64,000 nucleotides of DNA from Terriglobia bacterium (GCA_020073165.1 JAIQFP010000016.1:32497-96496), one strand, 5' to 3'; counted from the first letter of the stretch, positions 42,001 to 51,160 are shown. Made by a program: numbers and translations. Notes: generated from the sequence alone by a model not told the origin.

Positions 42001-43438
42001 GGGTCAGGTTGACAAAGGTGTTCGATCCCGAACCGCTGCACGTCGGTGAGCTCGTGGTGATGGTGCACTTGTAGAGATTGATCGCGCCCGCATAAAGATC
42101 AGTGCTGGTGGCGCCGTTGGGAACCGCCGCCAGTTCCAGGTTGTAGACGCCCTGCAAGGTTCCGCAACCAAACGGATCGCCGCAGCCGGTGATGCCGCTG
42201 TCCGTCACCTGGGTCCAGGAAGAGCCGCCGTTGGTGCTTTTCCAGATGCCCTTGTCGGCTTGGTTCGCGTCCACGTACCACACGTACATCTCGTTGCGGC
42301 CGGGTACCACAGCGAACTCACCGCGGTAAATTGGGCAGTTCTGCGAAGTAACGGCCGGACAGGCCGCCGTCGTCAGCCCTGCACCTGGTTGGGTGGCCAG
42401 GCGGGTCCAGTTGATTCCGTCGGTTGAGGAATAAATGCCGTGGAAGCGCGCGGCTGCAAAGAAGGTTCCGCTGCCGGCATTGGGATTAAACACCACGGCC
42501 GTGGTCGAGGCCGGTGTGATGACCGTGCTGCCGTCCTTCATGGTGGCGTAGGTCCAGCTCACACCGCCGTTGGTGGAGTAATAAAGCCCACGGTTTGAGC
42601 TGGACTGCTCGAGGTTCTCATTGATGCCTTGGGACGCCGCTGCCGCCGCCGCCACGACCAGGTTTGGATTGCTTGCACTGAATGCAATCTTGCTGAAGCC
42701 CAGGCCCGCAAAATTGCGTGTGCCCGTGCTGTCGGTTGTGATCAGCGTCCAGCTTTGGCCTGCATCCGCCGAACGTAGAATGCCCAGACCGTAATAGGAG
42801 TCGGCCGAGCTGTTGGTTTCGCCGGTGCCGACCAGGATGACGCTCTTGGCGGGGTCAGGATTGCTGAGCTGCGGTTGAATGCCGATCGACCCCACCGCCA
42901 GGGTAGCTTGGTTATCAATGACCGGAGTCCAGGTCACGCTGGACGGGCTCAGGCTGAGCGGCCCGGCGTTGGTGGACTTCCAGACCCCGCCGTACGCGCC
43001 GCCGACATAGACAGTGTTTCCGGTGGTATCGGCGGGATCCACCGCCACCGCCGTCGCCCGCCCCGAGACCCAGTCGTAATCCTGCTGTCCGAAGCCGCTC
43101 GCATCGGAGGCCAGCGGTGCCGGACCCAATGCCGTCCAACCAGAAGCGACTCCAGATGTCTGTCCGGCTGTTTGTGCAGCCGTCTGCCGTGCGGCCCGGG
43201 TCTGCATCTTCTGCAGGTGAGCCCGGTAACGGAGCGCGGCCGCCGATTCTTTCGGAACAGTGCGCCCGCGCAGGAACCACTGCTCACGAGCCTCCGGCTG
43301 GTCGCGATCTTCGTCCGCGATGGGGTCGTATTCGGAGCGCATCTTCGCGCCCTGGCCGAAGACAAGTGCGCTGAGGAATGTCAGGAAGAAGAGGAGGCGA
43401 GAACAACGAAGAAAATGACTGCTCACACAAATTCTCAT
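39014..43438 (-). CDS. giant secreted sortilin-like beta-propeller protein with Ig-like tail
   Basis: 1474 residues from ATG 43438 (MRICVSSHFLRCSRLLFFL...VFGQ signal peptide); an ATG at 43474 is an alternative and neither has a clear ribosome site. Residues to about 900 hold many BNR/sortilin-type units (YGGVWKSTNAG, GILRSADAGQSWT, GIWKSTNGGSSWT), a WD-like propeller pair. Four Ig-like or FN-like domains follow, then a membrane segment (LLLPFGISVLGLVLAGFG), a second one ending in a lipobox-like LTGILLACGGGG near residue 1342, a Big_2 type Ig domain and a short GTYTITVNAVSGS repeat. It is likely anchored to the outer membrane or cell surface. Function unknown; binding or degradation of large polymers is possible. 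Confidence 0.8.
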   Translation of the reverse strand: MRICVSSHFLRCSRLLFFLTFLSALVFGQGAKMRSEYDPIADEDRDQPEAREQWFLRGRTVPKESAAALRYRAHLQKMQTRAARQTAAQTAGQTSGVASGWTALGPAPLASDASGFGQQDYDWVSGRATAVAVDPADTTGNTVYVGGAYGGVWKSTNAGPLSLSPSSVTWTPVIDNQATLAVGSIGIQPQLSNPDPAKSVILVGTGETNSSADSYYGLGILRSADAGQSWTLITTDSTGTRNFAGLGFSKIAFSASNPNLVVAAAAAASQGINENLEQSSSNRGLYYSTNGGVSWTYATMKDGSTVITPASTTAVVFNPNAGSGTFFAAARFHGIYSSTDGINWTRLATQPGAGLTTAACPAVTSQNCPIYRGEFAVVPGRNEMYVWYVDANQADKGIWKSTNGGSSWTQVTDSGITGCGDPFGCGTLQGVYNLELAAVPNGATSTDLYAGAINLYKCTITTSSPTCSGSGSNTFVNLTHVYGCSAIAKVHPDQHDVDFMIANGKDIMYFANDGGIYRALDGYTGLTTGTCGMSNQFDSLNQTLGSMTQFVSFSQHPSNLNTILGGTQDNGSPATATSQSSSSWLNVNAGDGGYNEINPNSVNEWFTANTDVSIQRCTQGSACHTGDFSLVVQSANVGGDHGAFYTPYVLDPQVVASELIVGTCRVWRGPGTGGSLTQLSVNFETGSPTGGCTGGEVNLVRSLAAGGPKGGNGFSNVIYAGTDGFGPTVTTGGHIWVSTNSSGGTNTWLDRTGSINPSHFPVSGVAIDTSDSTGQTAYVTVMGFHVSHVWKTTNAGATWTDFTGTGLGMLPDSPANAIVVDPGSTPTTGTVYAATDVGVFSSSTASASWTEVGPAPSSGIAGYLPNVSVTALRIFNSAGTKMLRASTYGRGVWQFNLLATPDFQIGFSAATQTIFPTQTATYDGTLTALNGYNSQVTLSCTGTVPGTCTMNPTQLTPTVSGASFTVTAGGAVGDYAFNAHGVGSDSNTTTHDAPLTLHVVDFNLTAPSPGSITVNRPNTSDPVTFQATASGSFSGTVTLSCSGLPSGAACNFSPSSSVSPTSGNPVTVTLTISTTTSTSTGTFPVTISANTAGAPGPKTQALSLTVTALADYVLAISNPSLSTTVNVQTTFNGTLTAFNGYGSLVNITCGAGAPPTCTPTSATPTAGGAAFSVTVASGTAATYNFNITGVGTDGSATTHSVPVSLTANADFSFSDTSGSQTVLAGQTAMYDLDFTPVGAATFPNNINYTCSGLPALTSCSFAPPQISAGSGATVVTLSIATVGPNAPQLRRLARTNRLLLPFGISVLGLVLAGFGGKSQVRRKYHMVGLALLLVLTGILLACGGGGNSSPGPPAARVSVSPPSASLFPGQTKQFTASVSGLSNTAVTWNVNGVAGGDATHGTVDASGLYAAPGSVPSPANVTVSAVSQADASKSGSAGVTVLTPTASGTYTITVNAVSGSLSHSTQVTLTVANN

Positions 43439-43623
43439 AAATATATTCGCATGGGAACACGGGAGAGCAGCCAATGTCTTACAGTATCCGGAGGTGGAAC
43501 CTTGCTGTCAACGCAAAATGGTGAGGCAGGGTGCATGTCCACCTGGACATGTTCCAAATTGGTTACCAAGGCGCGCGCAGCATAAGCTGAGACCTGACAC
43601 CCCGAGACCCGAGACCCGATTTC

Positions 43624-44844
43624 CTACTCGTACCTCAGGGCCTCGATGGGATCGAGCCGGGCGGCTTTGCGGGCGGGATAGAAGCCGAAGAAAATTCCCA
43701 CGGCCATGGAGAAGATCACAGCGGCGCCAATGGCGGTGGCAGAAACCAGCACCGGCCAGCCCAGGGTTTGGGTGATCAGGAAGGAAGCGCCGGTCCCCAC
43801 CAGGATTCCCACTGCCCCGCCCACCAGGCTGAGCACGATGGCCTCCACCAGGAATTGCTGCTGCACGTCGCCTTCGGTGGCGCCGATGGCCATGCGAATG
43901 CCGATCTCGCGCGTGCGCTCGGTCACCGAGACCAGCATGATGTTCATGATGCCGATGCCACCGACGATCAGCGATATGCTGGCGATCGATGCCAGCAAAA
44001 CCGTGAACAATTGCGCCTGTTGGTCAGCGAGGTCGGCCATGTCCGCCAAGTTGCGCACCATAAAGTCATCATCCGAACCCGGACGAATGCGGTGCCGGTC
44101 CCGAAGCAAGGCCGTGATCTGTTGCTGCGCCGTGTAGCTGGCCTCGCGCGAGATCGCCGACACCATGATCCAGCGTAACCAGTCTTGGCCGGTAATTTTC
44201 TTCTGCAGCGTGGTAATGGGGACGATGATGGTGTCGTCCTGATCGCTACCCATGGCAGCCGAAGTTCCCTTGGCAGCCAGCGCGCCCACTACCTTGAAGG
44301 GCAGGTTGTTGATGCGAATGGTTTGCCCGATCGGGTCGGTGGCGCCGAATAGGTTCTTGCGGACCGTCTCACCAATCACCGCCACATTCGCAGCCATGTT
44401 CACATCGTCCTGGGTGAACGACGATCCCTCGGCCAGCGGCCAACTGCGAATGTCGAAATACTGCGGTTCGGTGCCGTTGAGTTGCGTGGCCCAGTTGTCG
44501 TTGCCGAACACTACCTGGGCGGCAGTCTGGCTGCCCGGCGCCGCCGCCTGCACCGCCGGACACTCGCGCAGAATTGCCAGCATGTCGTCATAGATCAGGG
44601 TCTTGGTCGCGCCCCAGCCCATGCGCATGCCGCCACGCGTTACCGTGCCGGCGCCCACGAACAACATGTTGGAGCCCATGGCCGCGATCTGCTGCTGCGC
44701 CTGCTGCTGCGCGCCCTGGCCTACGCTCACCATGGCGATGACCGCCCCCACGCCGATGATGATCCCCAGCATGGTAAGGCTGGAACGCATCTTGTTGCGC
44801 GCCAGCGCCCGCATCGCGATCCGAATGATTGCCAGTAAGTCCAT
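43624..44844 (-). CDS. MacB-type ABC transporter permease
   Basis: 406 residues: an N-terminal span (RSSLTMLGIIIGVGAVIAM), a large periplasmic MacB_PCD domain and three C-terminal spans with the ERTREIGIRMAIGA and PARKAARLDPIEALRYE signatures of the FtsX/MacB permease. No ATPase domain, which is the separate upstream gene. It should work as a mechanotransmission exporter of a macrolide, siderophore or lipopeptide. Third gene of a minus-strand operon. Confidence 0.9.
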   Translation of the reverse strand: MDLLAIIRIAMRALARNKMRSSLTMLGIIIGVGAVIAMVSVGQGAQQQAQQQIAAMGSNMLFVGAGTVTRGGMRMGWGATKTLIYDDMLAILRECPAVQAAAPGSQTAAQVVFGNDNWATQLNGTEPQYFDIRSWPLAEGSSFTQDDVNMAANVAVIGETVRKNLFGATDPIGQTIRINNLPFKVVGALAAKGTSAAMGSDQDDTIIVPITTLQKKITGQDWLRWIMVSAISREASYTAQQQITALLRDRHRIRPGSDDDFMVRNLADMADLADQQAQLFTVLLASIASISLIVGGIGIMNIMLVSVTERTREIGIRMAIGATEGDVQQQFLVEAIVLSLVGGAVGILVGTGASFLITQTLGWPVLVSATAIGAAVIFSMAVGIFFGFYPARKAARLDPIEALRYE

Positions 44845-44914
44845 GATCCAATCCTGTACGATCGCCCCGGCGCCCTCAGCGCCCTCAGCGCCGCCGTTCT
44901 CCGCCGCAGCGCCT

Positions 44915-45745
44915 CTAATCCTCCAGCGTCGGCAAGCTCTTCAGCACCTCGGCAGCCAGCGGACGGTTCATGATCGGTTCATCGCGCCGGATTTTGCCAT
45001 CGCGAAACTGGATGCTGCGCTTGGCAAATTGCGCGACATCCGCCTCATGGGTAACCAGCACCACGGTCAGTCCACCGTCATTGAGCTTCTGAAAAACTTC
45101 CATGATTTCCACTGAGGTGCGGCTATCCAGGTTGCCGGTGGGCTCATCCGCCAGCAAAATGGACGGGCGGTTGACCAGCGCCCGCGCAACCGCCACCCGC
45201 TGCTGCTGGCCGCCAGAAAGCTGGGAAGGGAAGTGCATCCTGCGGTCTCCCAACCCGACCAGCTCCAGGGCTTCCCGCGCGCGTTTCTGCCCTTCCTCTT
45301 TGCTGACCTGGGCGTACAGCGTGGGCAATTCGACGTTCTCCTGCGCTGTGGTGCGCGAAAGCAGATTGAAGCCCTGGAACACGAACCCGATCTTGCGGTT
45401 GCGAATGGCCGCCAGTTCTTTCTTGCTGAGCTGCGAGACTTCAATCCCTTCCAGCAGATAGCGCCCGCTGCTCGGCTTGTCCAGGCAACCCATAATGTTC
45501 ATGAAGGTGGACTTGCCGCTGCCGCTGGCGCCCATGATGGCGACGAACTCGCCCCGCTCGATGGACACCGTGACCCCACGCAGAGCGTGCACCCGAGTCT
45601 CGCCCAGGTCGTAATACTTGTGCACGTCTTCCACCTGGATGACGGCCCCATGATCACTGGCCGTGGTCTGGGAGACATCGGGTTGTGAAATGGTGACCAC
45701 TTCTGCTTTTCCTGTAGAGACGCAGCTTGCTGCGTCTCCCTCCAT
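44915..45745 (-). CDS. MacB-type ABC transporter ATPase
   Basis: 276 residues. Walker [10 protein letters not shown] near 70, signature [15 protein letters not shown] near 179, Walker [14 protein letters not shown] and the switch His in [13 protein letters not shown] are intact; this is the LolD/MacB ATPase group. The first 30 residues are not part of the family domain, and their codons cross a perfect palindrome (45717-45738), so translation may begin at a GTG near 45706 instead. It is 26 bases after the membrane-fusion gene. Confidence 0.88.
   Translation of the reverse strand: MEGDAASCVSTGKAEVVTISQPDVSQTTASDHGAVIQVEDVHKYYDLGETRVHALRGVTVSIERGEFVAIMGASGSGKSTFMNIMGCLDKPSSGRYLLEGIEVSQLSKKELAAIRNRKIGFVFQGFNLLSRTTAQENVELPTLYAQVSKEEGQKRAREALELVGLGDRRMHFPSQLSGGQQQRVAVARALVNRPSILLADEPTGNLDSRTSVEIMEVFQKLNDGGLTVVLVTHEADVAQFAKRSIQFRDGKIRRDEPIMNRPLAAEVLKSLPTLED
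45717..45738. repeat. perfect inverted repeat at the start of the ABC ATPase gene
   Basis: Ten-base arms GAGACGCAGC and GCTGCGTCTC with a TT spacer, lying between the MacA-like stop (45772) and the conserved part of the ATPase. Such short palindromes resemble REP-type intergenic elements. I found no second copy in this window. Confidence 0.5.
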
Positions 45746-45771
45746 GCCCTCTGCAGCGTAAGTCCGGCCCG

Positions 45772-47163
45772 TTACCGCCGTGGTGTCGTTCCGCCCATGC
45801 TCGGCGGACGCGTACCCGAGGTCGCGGTCATCGCCCCGGTGACCAGTTCATCCCCTTCGTTCAGTTGTCCCTTCAGCACCTGCGCCACCTCGGTGATGGT
45901 GTGGTCGGTAATGCCTGTCCGGATTCTCACCGGTTCGAGCGTCTTGTCTGGGCGCAGTTTCCAGACCACGGCCACGTCCACCCGCGGAGTGCGCTGCTGG
46001 CCGGAATCTCCGCCCCCGCCCTCCGCTCCTTGTGCCTTCGCCCGGTATTGCTTGCCGGATGCCCCCCCGGCGTTCGGTCCCTCGTTGCTTGCGGTTTGTC
46101 CTTGCCCCTGGGCGCTGGAGATCAAGCCGTACTTCTGGTACAGGGCACGGATTTGATCCGCCGTCATGTCCGGCTTGTAACGCAAGGCGCCATTCGCCAC
46201 CCGCAGCACGCCTTTCGCGTTGGCCACGGGAATAGTGATATAAGCCGTCATGCCGGGAAACAGCTTCATTTCGGGATTGTCGAAATCAATGATGGTGTTG
46301 TAGGTGACCACGTTCTGGACCGTGGTCGCGTTCATGCGTACCTGCGAAACCTGCCCGGTGAAGTTGTCTTTGGGATACGCGTCCACTTTGAATGTCACCA
46401 CCTGTCCGGTGCGAATCATGCCCACATCGGATTCGTCGGTGCTCGCGTACACCTGCATCTTGGTCAGGTCTTGCGCGATGGTGAACAGGGTCGGCGCCTG
46501 CAGCGAAGCAGCCACGGTCTGTCCCACATCAACATTTCGCGCGATCACCGTGCCGTCAATGGGTGCGTGAATCGTGGTGTAGTCAAGATTGGTCTGTGCG
46601 ACTTTCACCGCGGCTTCCTTCTGCTGAACTTGCGCGGCCGCCTGCACGACCTGGGCTTGTGCTGCGGAAACCGCCGCGTCTGCCGTGTCGGCATTGGCCT
46701 TCGCCAGGTCCAGTTGCTGCTGGCTCATCACGCCTTCTTTGGCCAGGCCCGCGGTCCGCACATAATCCGCGCGAGTCTGGATTGCCGTGGCTCTGGCCTT
46801 CTCCAGGTTGGCTTGGGCCGCGATCAGATTCGCCCGCGCATTAGCCAAGTCGGCCTTGGCTTGCAGCAGCGTGCCTTCGAACAGCGGAGGATCGATCTGG
46901 GCGACGACCTGTCCCTTCTTTACGCGGGAGTTGAAGTCGGCATAGAGACGAGAGATGGTGCCTGACACTTGCGAGCCCACCTGCACCGTGGTCACGGCAT
47001 TGATAGTGCCCGTCGCCTCCACCACCTCGTGGATATCACCACGATCCGCCTTGACCGTGAAGTACTGCGCCTTGTCGTTGCTCTTGAACTGAAAGGCGGC
47101 GAACACGCCGATGGCAACAACCACGATCCCCGCGATCATCCAATGGCGCTTTAGCAGTTTCAC
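45772..47163 (-). CDS. MacA-like periplasmic membrane-fusion protein
   Basis: 463 residues from GTG 47163 (AGAGGATT seven bases upstream); the longer frame to 47346 lacks a site. A single N-terminal span (MIAGIVVVAIGVFAAF) anchors the protein, then a lipoyl-like half, a coiled-coil hairpin (about 100-185, Ala- and Gln-rich) and a beta-barrel with GTVIARNVDVGQTVA. This is the HlyD/MacA adaptor plan that links an ABC exporter to an outer-membrane channel. A C-terminal Gly/Ser-rich linker is longer than usual. No TolC gene is in the window. Confidence 0.9.
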   Translation of the reverse strand: MKLLKRHWMIAGIVVVAIGVFAAFQFKSNDKAQYFTVKADRGDIHEVVEATGTINAVTTVQVGSQVSGTISRLYADFNSRVKKGQVVAQIDPPLFEGTLLQAKADLANARANLIAAQANLEKARATAIQTRADYVRTAGLAKEGVMSQQQLDLAKANADTADAAVSAAQAQVVQAAAQVQQKEAAVKVAQTNLDYTTIHAPIDGTVIARNVDVGQTVAASLQAPTLFTIAQDLTKMQVYASTDESDVGMIRTGQVVTFKVDAYPKDNFTGQVSQVRMNATTVQNVVTYNTIIDFDNPEMKLFPGMTAYITIPVANAKGVLRVANGALRYKPDMTADQIRALYQKYGLISSAQGQGQTASNEGPNAGGASGKQYRAKAQGAEGGGGDSGQQRTPRVDVAVVWKLRPDKTLEPVRIRTGITDHTITEVAQVLKGQLNEGDELVTGAMTATSGTRPPSMGGTTPRR

Positions 47164-47369
47164 TTTTGAATCCTCTATATTATTGAACGATTCCGGCCTC
47201 GGTTCCCATGAGCTGAACCAAAGACCGATTATGACCGCCCTTGGCCTACCTAGACAGTATGATGGTACATCTTGCAGCACGGATGCGGCATTTGCCCAAT
47301 CTTTACAAAAGTTTACGTGCAATGGGCATAGCCGGCTGGTGACCAAGGGTTAGGCGAGGACAACCTCCG

Positions 47370-48044
47370 ATGGATTGGCAAGCGTTCTGGTTGACGATCC
47401 GGTTGGCGCTGCTGGTGGCTGCGGCGTTAGTGGTCATCGGATTGCCCATTGCCTGCTGGATCACATACTCGCGCTGGCGCTGGAAGTTCCTCGCCGAAGC
47501 GGTGGTCGCCTTGCCCATCGTGCTGCCACCTACTGTACTGGGCTTCTATGTGTTGGTGGCGCTCGGTTCGCGCAGTCCGCTTGGGCGCCTTTGGCAAGCG
47601 CTGACCGGGCACACTCTGGCCTTCACTTTCGAAGGCCTGGTGATTGGGTCCATCCTTTACAGTCTGCCATTCGCCGTGCAGCCCTTCGCCGCCTCGTTTG
47701 CAGCTGTGGACCGCAAGCTGATTGCGGCTTCGTCAACCTTGGGTGCCTCCAGGCTGCAAACCTTCTTTCGGGTAATTCTCCCGCTCTCGGTTTCGGGCCT
47801 GGTGACCGGGATTGCCTTGAGCTTTGCTCACACCATGGGCGAATTCGGCGTGGTGCTGATGGTGGGCGGCAACATTCCCGGGGTGACGCGCACGGTTTCT
47901 ATTGACATCTACGACCAGGTGCAGGCCTTCAACTACGCCGCCGCCAACCAGACTGCGCTGGTGCTGCTGGCAATTTCCTTTGTCGTGCTTTCGGTGGTGT
48001 ACGCGCTGAACCGGAGAGTGTGGGCGGTATGGCCGTGGAAATAG
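47370..48044 (+). CDS. modB: molybdate ABC transporter permease
   Basis: 224 residues with five or so spans. The EFGVVLMVGGNIPGVTRTVSI segment near residue 157 is the ABC-contact loop (EAA region) typical of ModB. It starts with ATG after GGCGAGGA. The ModC gene overlaps its end by 16 bases. No periplasmic ModA gene is found beside it. Confidence 0.9.
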   Translation: MDWQAFWLTIRLALLVAAALVVIGLPIACWITYSRWRWKFLAEAVVALPIVLPPTVLGFYVLVALGSRSPLGRLWQALTGHTLAFTFEGLVIGSILYSLPFAVQPFAASFAAVDRKLIAASSTLGASRLQTFFRVILPLSVSGLVTGIALSFAHTMGEFGVVLMVGGNIPGVTRTVSIDIYDQVQAFNYAAANQTALVLLAISFVVLSVVYALNRRVWAVWPWK

Positions 48045-49177
48045 AACCCGGAACCCGGCTCCGCACGGGGACCTCGGCTGCCATGTCTGGTGGCGGGGAT
48101 GCTCTGACCGTCGAAATCCGCAAGCGCTTTGCCAATGGCGGCGGCTTCGCACTCGAGGTATCATTCGCTGCGCTGCCGGGCATCACCATCGTATTTGGTC
48201 CTTCCGGGGCAGGGAAAACCACTCTGCTCGATTGCATCGCCGGCCTCGCCACTCCCGACTCTGGCCGGATCGCCATCGCAGGCCGCAACTTCTTCGGTGA
48301 CGCCAATCTCGCCGTTCAACATCGCCGGATCGGCTACGTTTTCCAGGATCTCGCGCTGTTCCCACATCTCAGTGTAGAAAAAAACGTCCAGTACGGAATT
48401 TCCGCCTTGGCGGTTAGCGCGCGCCGTCAGCGGACAGACGCGATTCTCCAGTCTTTCCGCATCTCCCACTTGCGGGGCCGCAAGCCGGGTGAGATTTCCG
48501 GAGGAGAGCGCCAGCGAGTGGCGCTGGCCCGCGCTCTGGTCACCGACCCCTGCGTCCTGCTGCTCGACGAGCCCCTGGCAGCGCTGGATGCGACGACGAA
48601 GTCGAACATCATCGACGACCTGCGTGCCTGGAACCAGGCGCATCGCATCCCGATCCTTTATGTAACCCACAGCCGCGAAGAAGTCTTTGCCCTCGGCGAG
48701 CGAGTCATGGTCCTGGAGAACGGAAGGATCGTTGCCCAGGGCACACCCCACGAGGTCATGTCGGCGCCACGGCAGGAGACCGTGGCACTGCTCGCCGGCT
48801 TCGAAAACATCTTCGACGCAACCGTCGTTGCTGCCCATGAGGATCGCGGCACCATGACCTGCCGTCTCGCCGGCAGCAATGTGGAATTGGAAACGCCGCT
48901 GATTCGCGCGGATGTGGGTTCAGCTCTCAAAGTGGGGATCCGCGCTGGCGATATCCTCTTGGCCACCATTCTGCCCAGTGGATTGAGCGCGCGCAATGTC
49001 ATCCCCGGAAAAGTGGTTTCACTGACACAGCACGACGTGATCGTGACGGCGAGGGTCGATTGTGGCATGGAAATGGCAGTCCACCTTACACTGGCCGCAC
49101 GCGACTCCCTCCACCTCCAGCCGGGACGCGAAGTGTGGCTGGTGGTGAAAACCCACTCGTGCCATCTGATGGCGTAG
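48029..49177 (+). CDS. modC: molybdate ABC transporter ATPase
   Basis: 382 residues from ATG 48029 (GGAGAGTG upstream). Walker A FGPSGAGKTT, signature ISGGERQRVALARAL and Walker B VLLLDEPLAALD are intact, and a TOBE/MOP-like domain (about 300-380) closes the protein, as in ModC. It powers molybdate (or tungstate) import with ModB. An upstream GTG at 48020 is an alternative start. The gene converges on the GT-C gene 16 bases away. Confidence 0.92.
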   Translation: MAVEIEPGTRLRTGTSAAMSGGGDALTVEIRKRFANGGGFALEVSFAALPGITIVFGPSGAGKTTLLDCIAGLATPDSGRIAIAGRNFFGDANLAVQHRRIGYVFQDLALFPHLSVEKNVQYGISALAVSARRQRTDAILQSFRISHLRGRKPGEISGGERQRVALARALVTDPCVLLLDEPLAALDATTKSNIIDDLRAWNQAHRIPILYVTHSREEVFALGERVMVLENGRIVAQGTPHEVMSAPRQETVALLAGFENIFDATVVAAHEDRGTMTCRLAGSNVELETPLIRADVGSALKVGIRAGDILLATILPSGLSARNVIPGKVVSLTQHDVIVTARVDCGMEMAVHLTLAARDSLHLQPGREVWLVVKTHSCHLMA

Positions 49178-49193
49178 TGCGGGGACGGCGGCA

Positions 49194-50783
49194 CTACCTG
49201 GAGTTCGTAGCCTGAGCCTCCATCACCCGTTCCATCTCAATCACTCCTACCCACTGCCCGCGGCGCCTCTCTGTGTAGACCAGCTGTCCCCCGAGAAGCT
49301 GTGCGGCTGCGGCGGGCGGCACATCGCGGTGATAGCCGAAGAAGCGCGTCTTCCAATCCACCCAGGTAGGCCAGTCCTCGAGCAGGGTGTGCGGTGACTC
49401 GTACTTGGTGGAGAACACCAGCGCCACATCGAACTGGGATCGAAGGTCGGCGCTGGCCATGAGCTGCTCCACGGTAAAGTCTTCGATCCGCACCACACGC
49501 ATGGGCCGGGTGACATAGCCGAGATACGGCCTGGTCAGCTCATCGCTCGCCGGCCATGCCGTCAGCACCCGCGCCATGGGATAACGCGCCTCCACAAATT
49601 CCTCGGCCTGTTGGTGGAGCAAGATGTAGTCGCGGTAAGCGAGATTGTCCTCAGGCGCAAACTCGTAGGGAGGATTGACGAAGAGTCCGAGGATGAACGC
49701 CAAGGCGACGATGACCACGACCCAGGACCACATGGGCACGCGACGGCGCAAGGTGGAAACCCCGATGATGATCGACAGAGGCACTACTGGGAGCATGTAC
49801 CGTGCTAGCACCGCCCCTCCCACCAGCGCCATGAAAATCATGTAGGTGACGATTACCGCCAGAAACGCAACCTGCACGCTCGGTGCGATCCTGCCTCGCT
49901 CTCCGCGGGCGTCGTGTAGCGGCGGCCGCCACATGGCGAACCCAGTCGCCAGCGTGAGCAGGTACAGGCTCTGATAGCCCAGCGTTTGCCACAGGCGCAA
50001 GAGAAATGCCAACAGCACGCGCATCGGATGCAGGGTCGCCTGCACGTTGTAGCGGAAGAATTCCGGGTTGCCGAACACAACCCCGGTACGGAGATAGTGG
50101 TACCCGTACCACAGGCCTAGTGGAACCAGCGGAGCCAGGAGCAGAGCCGACTTCCAGCCCCGCGAAACCAGGCACAGGGAGTGCGTGCGCTGTTTGCGGT
50201 GGAGCGCCGGGCACAACAGCTCCCAGGCCAAAAGAGCCAGTGGCGCCAGAACTGCCGTTTCCTTGGCTAGCACCGCCAGCGAGAACCACCATACAACTTC
50301 TCCACGGCGCTGTTCGACATAGCTGCCCAGCGCCCAGAACGTCAGCCCAGCCGCCGCCAGGTCCAGGTGGGCCAGCGAACTCTGTGCGAAGTACACGGGA
50401 TACAAGGCAGTGCAGATCGTCGCGGCAAGAGCGACCTCGGTATTCGCCACGCGCTGCGCCAGCCGGAACACCCCCGCCAGGGAAAACGCCGAGATCAGCA
50501 GCATCGCCGTGCGCGTCACCACCGGCGCATAGCCGGAGATTTTCCAGCAGAGTGCGAGATAGGCCATCACCAGCGGAGGATGGGCATTGGAAGGAGTCGA
50601 GTGCGGAATCGGACTTCCGCTGAGCAGTAGATCACGTGCCGCGGGCACGTAGTATCCGGCCTCGTCCCAGAAATAGGGCAACCGCAAGAGAGGGATGTGG
50701 AGCGCGAAAACGGCGAGGAAGAGCAGCACAAAGATCAGCCCGGGATGAAGCGGGCGCGATTCGATGTCGGTGCCTTCTTGCAC
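49194..50783 (-). CDS. GT-C family glycosyltransferase, PMT_2-like
   Basis: 529 residues from GTG 50783. Ten to twelve membrane spans; the first periplasmic loop shows YFWDEAGYYVPAARDLL with the expected acidic pair, and TPSNAHPPLVMAYLAL follows, the pattern of dolichyl-phosphate-mannose-type transferases. A soluble C-terminal domain of about 150 residues follows the last span. The acceptor is unknown. The DUF3467 gene ends 5 bases upstream, so they are cotranscribed. Confidence 0.82.
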   Translation of the reverse strand: MQEGTDIESRPLHPGLIFVLLFLAVFALHIPLLRLPYFWDEAGYYVPAARDLLLSGSPIPHSTPSNAHPPLVMAYLALCWKISGYAPVVTRTAMLLISAFSLAGVFRLAQRVANTEVALAATICTALYPVYFAQSSLAHLDLAAAGLTFWALGSYVEQRRGEVVWWFSLAVLAKETAVLAPLALLAWELLCPALHRKQRTHSLCLVSRGWKSALLLAPLVPLGLWYGYHYLRTGVVFGNPEFFRYNVQATLHPMRVLLAFLLRLWQTLGYQSLYLLTLATGFAMWRPPLHDARGERGRIAPSVQVAFLAVIVTYMIFMALVGGAVLARYMLPVVPLSIIIGVSTLRRRVPMWSWVVVIVALAFILGLFVNPPYEFAPEDNLAYRDYILLHQQAEEFVEARYPMARVLTAWPASDELTRPYLGYVTRPMRVVRIEDFTVEQLMASADLRSQFDVALVFSTKYESPHTLLEDWPTWVDWKTRFFGYHRDVPPAAAAQLLGGQLVYTERRRGQWVGVIEMERVMEAQATNSR

Positions 50784-50787
50784 GCGT

Positions 50788-51084
50788 CTAGTGGACCGGC
50801 CCGGCAGCCATCATGCGCGGATCAAGCTTGATCTCGCCGAACGTACTCTCGTAGCTGGCCAGGTTCTGCTGCAACACGTTCATCAGCGCCTTGACCTGCT
50901 GCGGGCTCAGGTAAATCCCCTGGAAGTTCTTGATCTCCACCTGGCTCTCGCTCTGTTGTTGCAAAGTCCCGAAAACCAGAAAGAAATCCCACACGCTCAC
51001 CCGCACTTGCACGCTGTTGGCGTAACCTTCGCGATAGTCGGCGGCGTTCACCAGCTTGATATTAGGCTGAGTTGGAATGGACAT
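50788..51084 (-). CDS. DUF3467 protein
   Basis: 98 residues. The motif pattern YANSVQVRVSVWDFFLVFG, then IYLSPQQVKALMNVLQQNLASYE, matches the DUF3467 family, which has no known function. It is small and soluble and lies at the head of a two-gene unit with a membrane glycosyltransferase, 76 bases after the GlnD gene on the same strand. Confidence 0.85.
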   Translation of the reverse strand: MSIPTQPNIKLVNAADYREGYANSVQVRVSVWDFFLVFGTLQQQSESQVEIKNFQGIYLSPQQVKALMNVLQQNLASYESTFGEIKLDPRMMAAGPVH

Positions 51085-51160
51085 AGGATGTTAGTGTAGC
51101 GGGTTTTCAGGGGCGGAGGAAGGACTCGCGGAGTGCAAAGATCCGCGCGGGGCTGGAACC

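Noticed and set aside
45727..46965. 412-codon plus-strand frame over the MacA-like gene
   Set aside because: Shadow frame; the minus-strand HlyD/MacA motifs are decisive.
47164..47369. Molybdenum cofactor riboswitch or ModE site before modB
   Set aside because: No matching consensus or palindrome was found in the 200 bases upstream.
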